A stretch of 64,000 nt of DNA, taken from positions 62,001-126,000 of the forward strand of contig NZ_JAEMUW010000008.1 of assembly GCF_016598485.1 (NCBI RefSeq). Reading direction: 5' to 3'. Below the pieces are notes generated by a model that was given only the letters and a program-made list of their open reading frames with translations, made no database searches and was not told where the DNA came from. This DNA comes from Micromonospora coerulea. GTDB taxonomy: Bacteria > Actinomycetota > Actinomycetes > Mycobacteriales > Micromonosporaceae. The position numbers and the translations under genes were made by a program. Shown piece by piece: positions 17,854 to 26,427 of the stretch. Numbering within the stretch: the stretch's first letter is position 1; each line of letters opens with the position of its first letter.

Positions 17854-18365
17854 TGCCGCCCTTCCCTTGAGGTCCCGACGCGCTCGGGAGCCGTCGGCGG
17901 TTACCCCGTCTGCGTGGCTCCGAACGCACACAGGCGTTCCGGTTGCCCGCTGACACGGCACGGTCCCCGACTGGCTTCGAGGTGCGGCGTTTCCGCTGCG
18001 TGGCTCGGTCCAAGGCGGCCTAGGTTGACCCCGGATTGTGGCCCATCCATGGCCCGCCAGCCATGTGATCCGTGGAAGCGTCCGGTGTCCGCCAGCCCCC
18101 GAATCGCCTCGCCGCCAGGTCGTGACCGGCGTTCAGACGAGGGCCGTTGTTGGCGTCGGCTTGGGTCAGGGGGTCAAGATCAGCTGCGGCAGAGCAGCCA
18201 CCCATCGGCGCCGGCCGACGGGCACGCACGGGCACGGCCGAGGCCTGGGGTTAGAAGAAGATCGCGGGTGGCTGGCGAGCGGGCCGCGCGCCGGTATCGC
18301 AGAGTGCTTGCGTCGTTCGCTGCCTTCTCGCTGCCTTGGGAAGAGCAGTGATCGCCGGAAACGAA
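17854..18365. other. Long gene-free stretch between FMN reductase and tRNA-Pro
   Basis: About 510 bp without a supportable gene. A minus-strand frame around 18035-18190 (including LDPLTQADANNGPRLNAGHD and AARRFGGWRTPD) looks somewhat protein-like but has no convincing start. Its position just downstream of the tRNA 3' end is where integrative elements leave remnants, but no duplicated tRNA end was found. Confidence 0.4.
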
Positions 18366-18393
18366 TCAAGGCCCCTCGGTGGAGGGGCCTTGA
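18366..18393 (-). terminator. tRNA-Pro terminator hairpin
   Basis: TCAAGGCCCCTC and GAGGGGCCTTGA form a 12-bp stem with loop GGTG, 15 bases after the encoded CCA of the tRNA on the minus strand. Confidence 0.85.
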
Positions 18394-18407
18394 CCTGCTG
18401 TTACCTC

Positions 18408-18484
<77 letters not shown>

Positions 18485-18553
18485 AGGCGTGCCGACAAAT
18501 AGTAGCCCACCCGCTCCGATGGTCAAACTGGGTACCCCCCGAGGAGGGGTCGT

Positions 18554-19447
18554 TCAGCGCGGGATCAGGGTGAGGACGCTCGCCTCCGGCGGGCAGGCGA
18601 AGCGCACCGGGGCGGTGGGGTGGGTGCCCAGCCCGGCGGAAACGTGCAGCCAGGCGTCGGAGCCGGGCCAGCGGTGCAACCCACGCGCCATCGAGCGGGG
18701 CAGCCCGCAATTGGTCACCAGCGCGCCGTAGCCCGGCACGCAGACCTGGCCGCCGTGGGTGTGCCCGGCGAGCAGCAGCCCGAAGCCGTCGGCGGCCATC
18801 TGGTCGAGGACGGGCGGCTCCGGCGAGTGGGCCAGGGCGATGGCGAGGTCCGCCGAGGCCGACGCCGGGCCGGCCACCGCGGCGTAGTCGTCCCGCTCGA
18901 TGTGCGGGTCGTCGACGCCGACCAGTTCGACCTCGCGGCCGCCGGCCTTGAGGGTGGTCCGGGCGTTGTTCAGGTCGGCCCAACCGGCGCCGGTGAAGAC
19001 GTCCCGCAGCTCCTCGTAGGGCAGCGCGACGCCCTCGGTGTACTCCCGGTCGGGCAGGAAGTAGGTGAACGGGTTCTTCCAGACCGGCCCGGTGTAGTCG
19101 TTGGAGCCGAAGACGAAGGCGCCGGGGAAGTCGAGCAGTGGTTGCAGGGCCCGCAGCACGCCGGGGACGGCGTCGGGGTGGGCCATGTTGTCCCCGGTGA
19201 CCACCACCAGGTCGGGGTCGAGGGCGGCCAGCGAGGCCACCCAGTCCTGCTTGCGCCGCTGGCGGGGCATCATGTGCAGGTCCGACAGGTGCAGCACGCG
19301 CAGCGGCTCGGCGTCGGCCGGAAGCACCGGCACGTCGTACCGGCGCAGGGTGAACATGTTGCGTTCGACGAGCGACGCGTACGCCAGGGTGGCCGTGCCC
19401 GCGGCGACGGTCCCGGCGGCGAGCCGGAATAGTGTGCGCTTTCGCAT
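18554..19447 (-). CDS. Membrane-anchored metallophosphoesterase (YkuE/YaeI-like)
   Basis: 297 residues. The N-terminus ([20 protein letters not shown]) is a signal anchor or twin-basic signal peptide, placing the enzyme outside the membrane. Calcineurin-like motifs follow: [29 protein letters not shown] (in place of GNHD), LALAHSPEP and [10 protein letters not shown]. Relatives act on UDP-diacylglucosamine-like lipids or unknown substrates. The start at 19447 is set by a -10 box (TACCCT) seven bases upstream, overlapping the divergent promoter of the YqeY gene. tRNA-Pro lies downstream on the same strand. Confidence 0.87.
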   Translation of the reverse strand: MRKRTLFRLAAGTVAAGTATLAYASLVERNMFTLRRYDVPVLPADAEPLRVLHLSDLHMMPRQRRKQDWVASLAALDPDLVVVTGDNMAHPDAVPGVLRALQPLLDFPGAFVFGSNDYTGPVWKNPFTYFLPDREYTEGVALPYEELRDVFTGAGWADLNNARTTLKAGGREVELVGVDDPHIERDDYAAVAGPASASADLAIALAHSPEPPVLDQMAADGFGLLLAGHTHGGQVCVPGYGALVTNCGLPRSMARGLHRWPGSDAWLHVSAGLGTHPTAPVRFACPPEASVLTLIPR

Positions 19448-19454
19448 GGCGTTC

Positions 19455-19464
19455 AGGGTAGTTT
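19455..19464. promoter_or_regulatory. Two overlapping divergent -10 boxes, both leaderless
   Basis: Plus strand TAGTTT (19459-19464) stands eight bases before the ATG at 19473. Minus strand TACCCT (complement of 19455-19460) stands seven bases before the ATG at 19447. They share the TA at 19459-19460, so one polymerase should exclude the other. Only 25 bp separate the two start codons. Confidence 0.6.
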
Positions 19465-19472
19465 GACCGTCC

Positions 19473-19928
19473 ATGAGCACGCTGAAGGACCGCCTCACCG
19501 CAGACATGCGCGCCGCCCTGAAGGCGCGCGACGAGCTGACCACCTCCACGCTGCGGATGGCCCTCGCGGCCGTCGGCAACGCCGAGGTCGCCGGCAAGGC
19601 CAAGCGCGAGCTCACCGACGACGAGGTGCTCGCGGTGCTGACCAAGGAGGCGAAGAAGCGGCGCGAGGCCGCCACCGCCTTCGCCGACGCCGGCCGCGCC
19701 GAGCAGGCCACCAAGGAGACCGCCGAGGGTGAGGTGCTGGAGCGCTACCTGCCGAAGCAGCTCTCCGAGGCGGAGTTGACCGAGCTGGTCGCGGGGGCGC
19801 TCGCCGCGGGCGGCTTCACCGGCAAGGCGCAGATGGGCCCGGCCATGAAGGCGGCTCAGGCCGCGGTGGCCGGCCAGGCCGAGGGTGGCCGGGTCGCCGC
19901 CGAGGTACGCCGGCAGCTCGGCCTCTGA
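19473..19928 (+). CDS. GatB/YqeY domain-containing protein
   Basis: 151-residue soluble protein made wholly of the YqeY/GAD-like helical domain related to the C-terminus of aspartyl/glutamyl-tRNA amidotransferase subunit B. Seen: LKDRLTADMRAALKARDELT, the conserved Leu-rich TLRMALAAVGNAEV, YLPKQLSEAEL and the end MGPAMKAA. It may bind tRNA; its function is not established. Leaderless start; a bidirectional terminator follows. Confidence 0.9.
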   Translation: MSTLKDRLTADMRAALKARDELTTSTLRMALAAVGNAEVAGKAKRELTDDEVLAVLTKEAKKRREAATAFADAGRAEQATKETAEGEVLERYLPKQLSEAELTELVAGALAAGGFTGKAQMGPAMKAAQAAVAGQAEGGRVAAEVRRQLGL

Positions 19929-19958
19929 CCGTTCCGGCTCCCGTCGGGCGTACGCGAA

Positions 19959-19993
19959 ACGGGCGGGCACCCCCTCGTGGGGTGCCCGCCCGT
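19959..19993. terminator. Bidirectional terminator, 15-bp stem
   Basis: ACGGGCGGGCACCCC and its exact complement around CTCGT, between the convergent YqeY and ponA2 genes (about 30 bp from the first and 13 bp from the second stop). Confidence 0.9.
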
Positions 19994-20005
19994 CCGTGTC
20001 ACGGG

Positions 20006-22435
20006 TCAGCCGCGTGGTCGCCCGGGGCGGGTCGGTGTGACCCCGCCGGGCGGGGTGGCGTCGCCGCTTGGCGGGGTGCCGCCACCGCTGCTGACCTCGA
20101 TGGTGACCACGCCGCCCTTGATGGTGCGGCCGTCCGGGCTGGTGCCGGCGGCGGTGTCCTTCGGGCAGCTCGATGGGACCTTGCTGGTGGAGACGACCGG
20201 GTCGAACCCGGCGCCGCGCAGCCGCGACTTGGCGGCGTCGATCGTCTGGCACTTCACGTCGGGAATGGAGCGCTGGTCACCCAAGATGATCTTCCCGCTG
20301 GGCGGGGTGAAGTCCTTGCGGTCCTTGCCCTTCATCGCGTCGCGGAGCGTTTGGTAGACCGCCGGGTTGATGCCGTTCGGGACGTCGTGGCCCATCTTCT
20401 GGTTGGTCTGTGGCCAGTCCGGGTCGGCCATGATGCCCGCCACCGCGTACTGCTTGGTCATCGCGACCAGGGCGGAGGTCTTGTCCGAGTCGGTGGTGCC
20501 GGACTTGCCGGCGACCGGCGCCTTCACGATGCCGCGGACGTTGCCGGCGGTGGCGCCGGTGCACTTGGAGGTGCTCGACCGGTCACCGACCGGGCAGCGG
20601 GCTGCGTCCACGGCGGCCCGGGCCACCTCGGTGCTGAACCGCTGCTCGCAGTGCGGGTTGGCGATGTCCAGCTTGTCGCCGTCCGGGCCGCGGATCTCCT
20701 GGACCGGGATGGGCTCGCAGTACTTGCCGTCGGCCGCCAGCGTGGCGTACGCGTTGGCCAGCTCCAGCGGGGTCGTCTGGGAGACGCCGAGGCTGAACGC
20801 GCCCCAGTCGTGCGCCGCCTCCTTGGTGGCGGCGAACTCGGCGTCCTTCGGCGCGCGGAAGGTGATGCCGAGCCGCTGGGCGACCTTCACCACGTTCTCC
20901 GCGCCGACCTGCTGCTGGAGCGGGATGAAGTAGGTGTTCACCGACTTGCCGAACGCGCTCCACATGTTGTGCACGCCGGTCATGCTGGCGCTGGCGTTCT
21001 TCGGGCAGTAGAAGTGCGTGCCCGGGCAGGCCGCGGGGCCGGGCTGGATGACGTATTCCGACCTGAAGAACGGCTGCGAGTTGATGGTGTAGCTGAGCGG
21101 GATGCCCTTCTCCAGCGCCGCCACCATGGCGAACATCTTGAAGGTCGAGCCGGCCTGGTACCCGGTGATGCCGCCGCCGCCGGTGACCAGCGGGTTGACC
21201 GTGTTCGGGTAGTTGCCCCGGATGTTCTTCTTGGCCTTCTTCGGGTCGGTGGCGATCTTGTTCTGCGGATTCTTCGGGTCGTCGATCTTGAAGTTCCGGT
21301 TCACCGCGATGGCCCGCACCCGGCCGGTGCCCGGCTCGATCGCCGCCACCATCCGGGCCGCCTTGTAGCTCTCGGCATTTTTTATGCCGCGGCGGACGGC
21401 GCTGTCGGCGCCCTTCTGGGCCTGCACGTCGAGCGTGGTGGTGATGGTGTAGCCGCCGCTCTTGAGCCGGCGCTCCCGGTCGTACGAGGTCGAACCGAAC
21501 GTCTCCTGCTGCATCCACCAGCGGTAGAAGTAGTCGCAGAAGAAGCCCCAGGTCCGCTGGTTGGTGGCGACGCAGCCGTTCGGGGTGCGCTTGTCCTTGA
21601 CCTGGAGCTTGATCTTCTTGGCCTGGTCGGCTTCCGCCTGGGTGATCGCCCCGGTCAGCACCATGTTGTCGATGACGTAGTCGCGCCGGTCGACCGCCTG
21701 GGGGTAGCCGCCCGGGGTGGTGGGGTCGAACGCGGTCGGCGCCTTCACCATGCCGGCCAGCAAGGCCGACTCCTGGATGTCGAGCTTGCTCGGCAGCTTG
21801 CCGAAGTAGACCTGGCTGGCGGCGTAGATGCCGTACGCACCGTTGCCGAAGGCGGCGATGTTGAGGTAGCGCTCCAGGATCTCGTCCTTGCTGAGTTCCT
21901 TGTCGATCTGGAGCGCGTAGCGCATCTCGCGCAGCTTGCGGGCGCTGGTGTCCTCGGTCGCCGCGACCACGTCGGCCGGGTGGGTGGCCGAGTAGGAGAT
22001 GGCCAGCCGGACGTACTGCATCGTCAGGGTCGAGGCGCCCTGCCGGGAGGCCCCGGCCTGGTTGTTGACGAACGCCCGGGCGACGCCGTTGAGGTCGACC
22101 CCGTTGTGCTTGTAGAAGTCGTGGTCCTCGGCCGCGATGATCGCCTTCTGCATCAAGGGCGAGATGTCCTTGAGCTTGACGTCCTTGCGGTTCTCGTCGT
22201 ACATCGTGGCGAGCGGCGTCTTGCCGTCGGAAGCCAGCAGGTAGCTGATCTGCGGGGACCGGGCCACCGTCAGTTCCGTGGGCAGTGCACCGAAGGTCTC
22301 GGCTCCGGCCTTGGCGGCCAGTCCGGACATCGCCACTGCGGGGAAGGCCGCCGCCGCGACCACCACGCCGGCCAACAGGCCACAGATGAGTAGCGATGCG
22401 GCGTTGGTCAGCACATTGTGGTCACGTTTCCGCAT
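20006..22435 (-). CDS. ponA2: Class A penicillin-binding protein with PASTA domain (PonA2-like)
   Basis: Bifunctional peptidoglycan glycosyltransferase/transpeptidase of 809 residues. A membrane anchor (about 10-35) precedes the GT51 domain with IIAAEDHDFYKHNGVD and ASRQGASTLTMQ. The transpeptidase domain has the SxxK motif STFK (active Ser430), SVN as SxN, and KSGTT as the KTG box. One PASTA domain follows (IPDVKCQTIDAAKSRLRGAG) and a Pro/Gly tail. The ATG at 22435 is supported by GAGGTGA seven bases upstream and by MRKRDHNVLTNAASLL as the normal N-terminus. Divergent from the whiB gene, as in the mycobacterial ponA2-whiB4 pair. Confidence 0.93.
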   Translation of the reverse strand: MRKRDHNVLTNAASLLICGLLAGVVVAAAAFPAVAMSGLAAKAGAETFGALPTELTVARSPQISYLLASDGKTPLATMYDENRKDVKLKDISPLMQKAIIAAEDHDFYKHNGVDLNGVARAFVNNQAGASRQGASTLTMQYVRLAISYSATHPADVVAATEDTSARKLREMRYALQIDKELSKDEILERYLNIAAFGNGAYGIYAASQVYFGKLPSKLDIQESALLAGMVKAPTAFDPTTPGGYPQAVDRRDYVIDNMVLTGAITQAEADQAKKIKLQVKDKRTPNGCVATNQRTWGFFCDYFYRWWMQQETFGSTSYDRERRLKSGGYTITTTLDVQAQKGADSAVRRGIKNAESYKAARMVAAIEPGTGRVRAIAVNRNFKIDDPKNPQNKIATDPKKAKKNIRGNYPNTVNPLVTGGGGITGYQAGSTFKMFAMVAALEKGIPLSYTINSQPFFRSEYVIQPGPAACPGTHFYCPKNASASMTGVHNMWSAFGKSVNTYFIPLQQQVGAENVVKVAQRLGITFRAPKDAEFAATKEAAHDWGAFSLGVSQTTPLELANAYATLAADGKYCEPIPVQEIRGPDGDKLDIANPHCEQRFSTEVARAAVDAARCPVGDRSSTSKCTGATAGNVRGIVKAPVAGKSGTTDSDKTSALVAMTKQYAVAGIMADPDWPQTNQKMGHDVPNGINPAVYQTLRDAMKGKDRKDFTPPSGKIILGDQRSIPDVKCQTIDAAKSRLRGAGFDPVVSTSKVPSSCPKDTAAGTSPDGRTIKGGVVTIEVSSGGGTPPSGDATPPGGVTPTRPGRPRG

Positions 22436-22839
22436 CCAGGTCACCTCGACAGGGTACGCGAGTAGGGAACGAGGGGCGCCGGGGCGTTCTTTCCCCATTT
22501 CCTGCGCGCGCCGACCTCGTTGTGCTAAACGCACGAACCCTGGTGCGAGGTTGCGTGAACCCGCCGATGAGTCTCCTCCGAACGGGGGACCCGCGCAGCG
22601 TTTTCACCGACTCCGGCCGGGTAGACGGCGGGCCGAGGCCCGGGAAGCCGGGTGTGTCCGGAATGATGGATTTCGCCGACAACGTTGCGTAATCAGGCGA
22701 CTACAGAGCATGATGGTGGCGCGACAGAGCCACACGTCGTCCGTGCCTCCTTGGGGAAGGAACGGGCCGGACGACCGGGGGGAAATTCGACGGCTGGTCG
22801 CACGAAGTCGGTAGGTACTGCAAGGGGGGACGTGTACAC
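22436..22839. other. Divergent regulatory region between ponA2 and whiB
   Basis: 404 bp without a gene; long for this genome, so it probably holds the promoters and controls of both genes. Near whiB: TAGGTA (22812-22817) as a possible -10 box, a strong purine-rich ribosome-binding site around 22823-22831, and the 8-bp palindrome GTGTACAC (22832-22839) directly against the ATG. No full Crp-type TGTGA-N6-TCACA site was found. Confidence 0.5.
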
Positions 22840-23160
22840 ATGGGCATGATCACTGACTGGCCGTCGCTGGCGGCATGTCAGAACGGGGACCCGGACGCGT
22901 TGTTCGTACAGGGCGCCGAACAGAACGTGGCGAAGAGGATCTGCCGGAGTTGCCCAGTTCGGTACGAGTGCCTGGCCGACGCGCTCGACAACCGGATCGA
23001 GTTCGGAGTGTGGGGTGGCATGACCGAACGCGAACGGCGGGCGCTGCTGCGCCGCCACCCGCAGGTGACGAGCTGGCGCAAGATGTTCGAGGCGGCCATG
23101 AAGAAGAACGCCAAGGACAAGGCCGGCAAGGACAAGGTCCTGGTCACCGCCGCCGGCTGA
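22840..23160 (+). CDS. whiB4: WhiB-family iron-sulfur regulator, WhiB4/WblA type
   Basis: 106-residue [4Fe-4S] cluster transcription regulator. The four cluster cysteines are C13, C35, C38 and C44 (CRSCPVRYEC). The GVWGGMTERERRALLRR turn follows, then a Lys-rich DNA-binding tail (KKNAKDKAGKDK). The N-terminus ITDWPSLAAC...DPDALFVQGA and the stretch CLADALDNRIEFGVWGG match the Streptomyces WblA / Mycobacterium WhiB4 branch, and the flanking ponA2 and ArsA-like ATPase genes are the same as in those genomes. WblA represses development and antibiotic genes; WhiB4 responds to oxidants. The start is ATG at 22840. Confidence 0.92.
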   Translation: MGMITDWPSLAACQNGDPDALFVQGAEQNVAKRICRSCPVRYECLADALDNRIEFGVWGGMTERERRALLRRHPQVTSWRKMFEAAMKKNAKDKAGKDKVLVTAAG

Positions 23161-23169
23161 CCGCCGGTC

Positions 23170-24318
23170 TCACGGCTGGCTGATCGCCTCGCCGATCGTC
23201 CGCAGCCCGTCGACGTCGTGCACGTCGGCGGGCTGCGCCGTCACCGACACCGCCGGCACCGCCGGGAACTCCGCGGTGAACCGGGCCGCCACGTCCTGCT
23301 CCCGGACCGCCAGCTGGGCCAGCGCGGCGTGTGCCCGCAGCACGTCGACGGTGCCCTCGTGGCCGCCGAGGGCGGCCAGCCGCTCCGCGGCCGCCAGGCT
23401 CTCCGCCGCGTCCAGCGACGTCACCGCCGGCCGGTGCACCCGGTTGAGCACCAGGCCGGCCAGCGGCATCCGCTCCTGCCGCAGCCGCCCCGCGAAGTAG
23501 GCCGCCTCCCGGACCGCGTCCGACTCCGGCGTCGCGACCAACAGGAACGCCGTCTCCCGCGCCTGCAGGATCCGGTACGTCTGCTCGGCCCGCTGGCGGA
23601 AGCCGCCGAACATCGAGTCCAGCGCGGCCACGAAGCCGGAGAGGTCGGTCAGCAGCTGCGCGCCGATCACCTTCTGCACGACCTTGGAGAACATCCCGAA
23701 GCTGGCGGTCACCAGGCTGAACATGCTCCGCCCCCCGCTACGAGCCGGGGCCAGCAGCAGCCGCAGCATCCGCCCGTCCAGGAAGCGGGAGAGCCGGGCC
23801 GGCGCGTCGAGGAAGTCCAGCGCCGAGCGGGACGGCGGGGTGTCCACCACGATCAGGTCCCACTCGCCCCGGGCGTGCAGCTGCCCGAGCTTCTCCATCG
23901 CCATGTATTCCTGCGTGCCGGCGAAGGTCGAGCTCATCGCCTGGTAGAAGGGGTTGGCGAAGATCTCCGCCGCCTTCGCCGGGTCGGTGTGCTGGAGCAC
24001 CACGTCGTCGAAGGTGCGCTTCATGTCCAGCATCATGGCGTGCAGCTCACCGCCGCTGGCCTCGATGTCGATGCCCTTGACCTGGCGTGGGGTGTTGTTC
24101 AGCTCGGTCAGGCCGAGCGACTGGGCCAGCCGCCGGGCAGGGTCGATGGTGAGCACCACCGTCCGCCGGCCGTGCCGCTCGGCCGCGCGCAGCGCCAGCG
24201 CCGCCGCGGTGGTCGTCTTGCCCACTCCGCCCGCCCCGCAGCAGACCACGATCCGTACGCCGGGGTCGGCGAGGATCTGGTCGACGTCCAGCGGTGGCGC
24301 CGCGTCTTCGGAAGGCAC
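23170..24318 (-). CDS. ArsA-like ATPase (Rv3680-type)
   Basis: 382-residue P-loop ATPase of the ArsA/GET3 group. The deviant Walker A is CCGAGGVGKTT (about 27-36), switch I LTIDPARRLAQSL, and Walker B VVDTPPSRSALDFLD. Despite the arsenite-pump family name there is no ars operon; in mycobacteria the paired ATPases next to whiB4 are linked to envelope processes and oxidative or glycerol stress. The GTG at 24318 lies six bases after TACGCT (leaderless); a TTG one codon upstream is an alternative. It follows the second ATPase gene by about 57 bp and the two proteins may form a heterodimer. Confidence 0.9.
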   Translation of the reverse strand: MPSEDAAPPLDVDQILADPGVRIVVCCGAGGVGKTTTAAALALRAAERHGRRTVVLTIDPARRLAQSLGLTELNNTPRQVKGIDIEASGGELHAMMLDMKRTFDDVVLQHTDPAKAAEIFANPFYQAMSSTFAGTQEYMAMEKLGQLHARGEWDLIVVDTPPSRSALDFLDAPARLSRFLDGRMLRLLLAPARSGGRSMFSLVTASFGMFSKVVQKVIGAQLLTDLSGFVAALDSMFGGFRQRAEQTYRILQARETAFLLVATPESDAVREAAYFAGRLRQERMPLAGLVLNRVHRPAVTSLDAAESLAAAERLAALGGHEGTVDVLRAHAALAQLAVREQDVAARFTAEFPAVPAVSVTAQPADVHDVDGLRTIGEAISQP

Positions 24319-24324
24319 CAATCG

Positions 24325-24330
24325 AGCGTA
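24325..24330 (-). promoter_or_regulatory. -10 box TACGCT, leaderless start
   Basis: Minus-strand TANNNT six bases before the GTG at 24318. It gives the downstream ATPase gene its own promoter in addition to possible read-through. Confidence 0.45.
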
Positions 24331-24375
24331 TCGGGCCGAGGGGTGTCTCTGCTCCGTGCCGGCCGCAGGTGTGAG

Positions 24376-25341
24376 TCAATCCGCCTGGACGAGCAGGCTG
24401 GCCAGCGTCTCCAGCCCGGCCCGGTCCACCCCGCCGGGCAACAGCGGCAACTCGGTCAACGGCCGGTCCAGCTCCATCAGGTCGGCCCGGAGCGAATCCT
24501 CCAGCTCCCGGCGTACCTGCTGGTCCCGGGCCTCCCCGGCCAGCCCGGCCACGGTGTCCCGATCGGCCGGTAGGCCGGCGGCGACCAGCCCCCGCTTCAG
24601 CTCGGCCTGGCTCAGCACCCGCCCGGCGGGCACCGGGGGCCGGGCGCCGTTGATGATCACCCGACCGACCGGGAAGCCGAGCTGGGTCAGCTCGGCGATC
24701 GCGTCCACCGTCTCCTGCACCGGCATCTCCTCGAGCAGGGTCACCACGTGCACCGCGGTCATCGGGGAACGCAGCAGCGCGGAGACCCCCTCGCTCTGGG
24801 TCTTGATCGGGCCGACCTTGGCCAGCCGGGCGGTCTCCGCGGTGACGTTGAGGAAGCGGCCGATTCGCCCGGTCGGCGGCGCGTCCAGGACCACCGCGTC
24901 GTACGTCCGGCGCTGCCCGCTGGTGCGGGTGGTCGCCTCCTTCGCCTTGCCGGTGAGCAGCACGTCCCGCAGGCCCGGGGCGATGGTGGTGGCGAAGTCG
25001 ATCGCGCCGAGCTTGCGCAGCGCCCGGCCGGCCGCGCCGAGCTTGTAGAACATGTCCAGGTACTCGAGCAGGGCCTCCTCGGCGTCCACGGCCAGGGCCC
25101 GCACCTCGCCGCCGCCGGGGGCCTCGGCGAGCCGCCGCTCCTCGTACGGCAGCGGCTCGGTGCCGAAGAGCTGGGCGATGCCCTGCCGCCCCTCGACCTC
25201 GACCAGCAGCGTGCGCCGGCCACCGGCGGCCAGGCCGAGGGCCAGCGCCGCGGCCACGCTGGTCTTGCCCGTGCCGCCCTTGCCGGTCACCACGTGAAGG
25301 CGGGCCGGCCAGGTGTCGGACCGTTGCTCAGCTGCTCGCAC
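24376..25341 (-). CDS. ArsA-like ATPase (Rv3679-type)
   Basis: 321 residues, partner of the previous ATPase. Walker A GKGGTGKT at 20-27, LLVEVEGRQGIAQLF as switch region, Walker B VVLDAPPTGRIGRFL, and RVIINGARPP in the adenine-binding part. GTG at 25341 stands six bases after TAGGCT (25348-25353, minus strand), so it is probably leaderless. The pair is conserved beside whiB4/wblA in actinobacteria, arguing for a joint function in one complex. Confidence 0.9.
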   Translation of the reverse strand: MRAAEQRSDTWPARLHVVTGKGGTGKTSVAAALALGLAAGGRRTLLVEVEGRQGIAQLFGTEPLPYEERRLAEAPGGGEVRALAVDAEEALLEYLDMFYKLGAAGRALRKLGAIDFATTIAPGLRDVLLTGKAKEATTRTSGQRRTYDAVVLDAPPTGRIGRFLNVTAETARLAKVGPIKTQSEGVSALLRSPMTAVHVVTLLEEMPVQETVDAIAELTQLGFPVGRVIINGARPPVPAGRVLSQAELKRGLVAAGLPADRDTVAGLAGEARDQQVRRELEDSLRADLMELDRPLTELPLLPGGVDRAGLETLASLLVQAD

Positions 25342-25347
25342 CCGTCG

Positions 25348-25353
25348 AGCCTA
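25348..25353 (-). promoter_or_regulatory. -10 box TAGGCT, leaderless start
   Basis: Minus-strand TANNNT six bases before the GTG at 25341. Confidence 0.5.
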
Positions 25354-25367
25354 TCCAGCCGCCCGAC

Positions 25368-26081
25368 TCAGGCGACCTCGCAGACCCACCAACCCGACTT
25401 CTGCACCACGGTGAAGCGCAGCTCCTGGTCGGCCACCTTCTCGTCGGAGGTGGTCATGGTGACCTTGGTGGTGACAGTGGCCCGCTCGCCGGTCTGGTTG
25501 TCCACCTTCGGGGTGGTCCACCGGAACCGCGGGTTCTGGTACTCCGTGGCGTACTTCTGCACCTCGGCGACCTTGCCGGCGATCTTCTTGTCGTCCCGGG
25601 AGGCGGAGCAGACGAAGGTGGCCGCCTTCTTCGCGTCCCGGTCCTGGTAGACCGCGGTGAGGAAGTCGTCCACCGCGACGGCCGGCTCCTTGGCGCCCTG
25701 GCCCTCCTCGGTGTCCCGCAGGGTCAGGAAGGCGGCCGTGCCACCGCCGCCGCAGAGCAGGATGGCCGCGGCCAGCACGATCGAGGCGATCAGCAGGCCG
25801 CGCCGCTTCTTCGGCGGGGGCGGGCTCTGGTACGGCGGGTGGCCCGCGCCCGGCGGCGGCGGGAAGGTGCCGGGGGCCGGCGGTGGGAAGGAGCCGGGGC
25901 CCGGCGGCGGGAACGGGCCGGGAGCCGGCGGCGGGAAGCTGCCGGTGGCCGGCGGCGGGAACGGGCCGGGGCCCGGCGGCGGGAACGTGCCGGGGGTCGG
26001 CGCGGCCCCGGCCAGCGGCCCCTCGCGGTACGGGCCGTCGGGCATGCCGCCGGTGGCGCCACCGATGGGTGGTTGGGTCAT
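25368..26081 (-). CDS. Proline-rich membrane-anchored protein with exported DUF4878-like domain
   Basis: 237 residues: a cytoplasmic Gly/Pro-rich tail with about seven tandem copies of a FPPPGPG(P/S/T) unit (residues about 30-78), a basic stop (PKKRRG), one membrane helix (about 90-112), and an exported domain (AVDDFLTAVYQDRDAKKAAT ... SGWWVCEVA) of the NTF2-like type seen in Rv0361-like proteins. The ATG at 26081 follows GGGGGAA. The proline repeat is also a DNA tandem repeat of about 24 bp. It lies 26 bp upstream of the ArsA-like pair and could be co-transcribed. Function unknown; the proline tail may bind other proteins. Confidence 0.75.
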   Translation of the reverse strand: MTQPPIGGATGGMPDGPYREGPLAGAAPTPGTFPPPGPGPFPPPATGSFPPPAPGPFPPPGPGSFPPPAPGTFPPPPGAGHPPYQSPPPPKKRRGLLIASIVLAAAILLCGGGGTAAFLTLRDTEEGQGAKEPAVAVDDFLTAVYQDRDAKKAATFVCSASRDDKKIAGKVAEVQKYATEYQNPRFRWTTPKVDNQTGERATVTTKVTMTTSDEKVADQELRFTVVQKSGWWVCEVA

Positions 26082-26427
26082 GTCGTTCCCCCGGGGTGCG
26101 GCGCCGACGCCGCCCCAGGCGACGACGCGTGATCGAGCGTGCGGGCGAGCGCGGGTCGCCCGTCCGACCGGAAGGGTAGCGGTCGATCGGCGACTTGCCA
26201 GCCCCGCGTGGCCCGGCGGCGCCGCACCATCCCGGACGTGAGCCGGGCGTCGACCACCTGGACCCGGCGATGTGTCGCATATGTGACGGCCGGTGATCAT
26301 CCGTGCGCGTCCCGTTGCCGGGACTGCCGATCGGCCCTACGTTCGTCGCGATGCGGGGGCCGGACCGGGCAGCAGTCCGAGCCCGACGGTGGTGACCCAG
26401 ATCAGGTACGACGCCCGGAGGCAGCGC
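26082..26427. other. Divergent gene-free stretch
   Basis: 346 bp between the proline-rich gene (minus) and an unknown gene (plus). It contains the near-palindrome GTCGCATATGTGAC at 26274-26287, a candidate operator. No coding frame is supported. Confidence 0.45.

Noticed and set aside
23170..25341. ArsA-like pair as an arsenic resistance operon
   Set aside because: No arsB, arsC, arsR or arsD nearby; position beside whiB4 matches the conserved housekeeping pair.
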